Shown: positions 62,711 through 64,000 of the stretch, piece by piece
Layout: each line of letters begins with the position of its first letter
Position numbering within the stretch: the first letter of the stretch is position 1
NCBI GenBank assembly: GCA_944320965.1
Contig: CALUJO010000006.1
Coordinates: forward strand, 25,749 to 89,748
Length of the DNA: 64,000 bases
Direction of reading: 5' to 3'
DNA from: an uncultured Bacteroidaceae bacterium
GTDB taxonomy: Bacteria > Bacteroidota > Bacteroidia > Bacteroidales > Bacteroidaceae
The notes under the pieces: generated by a model
What the model saw: the letters and a program-made list of their open reading frames with translations, nothing else
Databases searched by the model: none
Told to the model about the DNA's origin: nothing
Translations under genes and position numbers: made by a program

Positions 62711-63108
62711 CAAAGTTTAATTAAAAATCTATTTTACTATTAGATTTAAAATTCAAAGGAAAATTTTTCTTTTCATTATTAACATAGATACCTCCCCAAA
62801 AAATATAATCTAGTTAATCTTATTCTCTCTATATAAAAAGATCTTTATACATAGCATTTGCTCTATCTTTATTCTTAATATTTACCAAACACTATCGTTA
62901 TAAATAATTTAGTATTTTATAATAACACTAAACAATGTAGACAGCATAAAAGGATTATAAAATACAAATACCACAATATCCGTACAATATGCAGAATTAA
63001 CAGAAAAGCTACACGTTCCAGCTCAAACTGACATGTTAAGCCTTGAATATTTTATTTAATTTAATATATAAACAATATTTTTCATTTACATGTAATCAGA
63101 CTATTATC

Positions 63109-63116
63109 TATATTTG
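63109..63116 (+). promoter_or_regulatory. -7 box (TATATTTG) before the small Cys-rich gene
   Basis: TATATTTG with TTTA at 63085-63088, 20 nt upstream. The first ATG of the gene is at 63224, so a leader of about 100 nt is implied. Confidence 0.5.
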
Positions 63117-63223
63117 CACAGAAAGACATTTGTACTGAAAGCAATATTTATCAGTCTGCAAAACTGAAAATCCGCATCAAGCAACTGTTGTATAAAATAA
63201 AACAAAAAGACAGAATATGATTT

Positions 63224-63430
63224 ATGACACCTCCCAAGATAGAACAATCCACAAAAGAAGAACGAAGAGCCTATGTAATTGAAGCATGGAAGTGTCAGAA
63301 CAATTGCGAACTGTGTGGCAAATGTCATATTCTCAAAGGAAAAGACCCTGAAACACTGTATGCCGACTATATTGAAGGCCTACGGTCATATATGGATATA
63401 ACTTTAGATATAAGAAACAATAACTATTAA
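63224..63430 (+). CDS. small Cys-cluster protein of unknown function
   Basis: 68 residues. A cysteine cluster Cys24-x3-Cys28-x2-Cys31-x2-Cys34 (in [16 protein letters not shown]) fits a metal or Fe-S site. The rest is helical and charged. I do not recognise a named family. The next gene, a small winged-helix protein, starts 11 nt after its stop, so the two are co-transcribed and may work together. Confidence 0.6.
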   Translation: MTPPKIEQSTKEERRAYVIEAWKCQNNCELCGKCHILKGKDPETLYADYIEGLRSYMDITLDIRNNNY

Positions 63431-63441
63431 AACTGAAGATT

Positions 63442-63621
63442 ATGGATACAAAAGAACAAGTATTGGCAACAATGAAAGAAGCCGGAACTCCACTTAACGC
63501 CGGTAAAATTGCAGAACTAAGCGGCCTTGACCGTAAAGAAGTAGACAAAGCCATGAAACAGCTAAAGGAAGAAGGAGCAATAGTTTCTCCTGTACGCTGC
63601 AAATGGGAACCTGCAAAATAA
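63442..63621 (+). CDS. small winged-helix protein (59 residues)
   Basis: 59 residues: [47 protein letters not shown] and KWEP. This is a compact winged-helix (MarR-like) domain. As a lone domain it may bind DNA, perhaps with the small Cys-cluster protein just upstream, though neither role is shown. Followed by a strong terminator at 63644-63681. Confidence 0.7.
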   Translation: MDTKEQVLATMKEAGTPLNAGKIAELSGLDRKEVDKAMKQLKEEGAIVSPVRCKWEPAK

Positions 63622-63643
63622 GAACTTTATAAACCTTAAAACA

Positions 63644-63681
63644 AGCGAGTGGCAAATCCCTTAATGGAAATGCCACTCGCT
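63644..63681 (+). terminator. terminator after the small winged-helix gene
   Basis: A perfect 11-bp stem (AGCGAGTGGCA at 63644-63654, complement at 63671-63681) with a 16-nt loop and a T-rich tail. Confidence 0.85.
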
Positions 63682-63973
63682 TTATTTTTATTACTCTGTC
63701 AATATTGTATAATTACTTTCCGATGCAGTATGTGTACATCGTTGATTATCAATAGTATAGCGCTCTAAAAGGTACAACCAATAGGTTGGCAAGTATCTGA
63801 GAATGTGTAAGTTAGTGATTTTTAGCACCATTCTCGGCTTGTACCTCCATTTTGGAAAGTAAAAGTAAGTGTAATTTCTTGAATATCAAAATGTGCGGTA
63901 CAAAAACTTGTGAAAAATGCCGATTTTTGATGAGAAAAGGTACAAAAATAGCCCTGAAACCGAGAGCCACATT
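63682..63973. other. intergenic region with repeated GGTACAA sites before a possible recombinase
   Basis: Three direct copies of GGTACAA (63771, 63897 and 63939) and one inverted copy (TTGTACC within 63839-63846) surround GAGAATG/CATTCTC inverted repeats (63799-63805, 63829-63835). Such clusters often are integrase arm-type or operator sites; here that is inferred only from position and spacing. Confidence 0.4.
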
Positions 63974-64000
63974 ATGATTATTTTGCGAAGTACTCCGTCT
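63974..64000 (+). CDS. possible start of a tyrosine recombinase gene (truncated by the window end)
   Basis: ATG at 63974 begins Met-Ile-Ile-Leu-Arg-Ser-Thr-Pro-Ser. Bacteroides conjugative-element tyrosine integrases commonly start with a similar Arg-Ser-Thr-Phe-x-Val-Leu-Phe-Tyr-Leu. Nine codons cannot establish this; continuation past the window is needed. Confidence 0.25.

Larger units (their letters stand above)
62512..63108. other. long AT-rich region without recognised gene
   Basis: Upstream of the DUF262 cassette and downstream of nothing on the plus strand. Very AT-rich. It holds one hairpin (62571-62607) and a TAATTTTG box on the minus strand at 62703-62710 that may be the cassette promoter. 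No gene or further repeat was recognised. Confidence 0.4.

Overview
The window reads as chromosomal DNA of a member of the order Bacteroidales, most like Bacteroides/Phocaeicola/Prevotella-type genomes. Evidence: AT-rich intergenic regions, promoters of the Bacteroidetes type (TAnnTTTG box, sometimes with TTTG about 18-20 nt upstream) instead of Shine-Dalgarno-led genes, a bifunctional DAHP synthase/chorismate mutase, meso-diaminopimelate dehydrogenase, OmpA-like TPR lipoproteins, and the blocks lysS-gpsA-pgi, xerD/aroQ-pyk and sigma54 activator-lptE-TPR-secG. No rRNA, tRNA or CRISPR array was seen.

Layout. 1-1.8 kb: pth, S4/Hsp15 protein and ung. 1.9-4.8 kb: an exported surface-repeat protein behind a LytTR/LytS-type two-component pair. 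4.9-11.5 kb: an LptD-like outer-membrane protein, an HD hydrolase, two GT2 glycosyltransferases and a B12-binding-type radical SAM protein, probably envelope glycan work. 11.8-14.3 kb: ddh, a DUF2807 lipoprotein and a porin-like protein. 14.6-22.8 kb: phosphosugar mutase with a C69 dipeptidase, then a glycogen operon (debranching enzyme, glycosyltransferase, GH57). 23-30.8 kb: rhomboid, MarC, Crp/Fnr regulator, pheS, nth, pgk, a porin and an orphan exported protein. 31-34.5 kb: TPR protein, aroG-type fusion, metallophosphoesterase and a secreted 5-hydroxyisourate hydrolase. 34.8-40.1 kb: DUF2582 protein, then a run of two SGNH hydrolases, MBOAT acyltransferase, HAD phosphatase and a C_GCAxxG_C_C protein. 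40.2-46.4 kb: pgi, gpsA, lysS and an abundant-type TPR lipoprotein. 46.6-58.6 kb: xerD, aroQ, pyk, an O-methyltransferase, rbfA, a LolC/E-like permease, a zinc peptidase, metA, a U32 peptidase, and secG-TPR-lptE-sigma54 activator. 59-62.5 kb: an accessory cassette of two DUF262 proteins (one with a DUF1524 HNH-like domain) plus a small unknown protein, resembling GmrSD/SspE-type nucleic-acid defence. 63.2-64 kb: two small proteins and what may be the start of a tyrosine recombinase gene.

The two most interesting things are (1) two related families of intergenic tandem palindromes, at six places: 17-bp palindromes (8-1-8) separated by 4-5 bp, with a strict 22-bp period at four loci and a 21-bp period at two, showing apparent compensatory changes; and (2) the three-gene two-DUF262 cassette, which lies next to one of these arrays and to AT-rich non-coding DNA, close to a possible integrase at the window edge.
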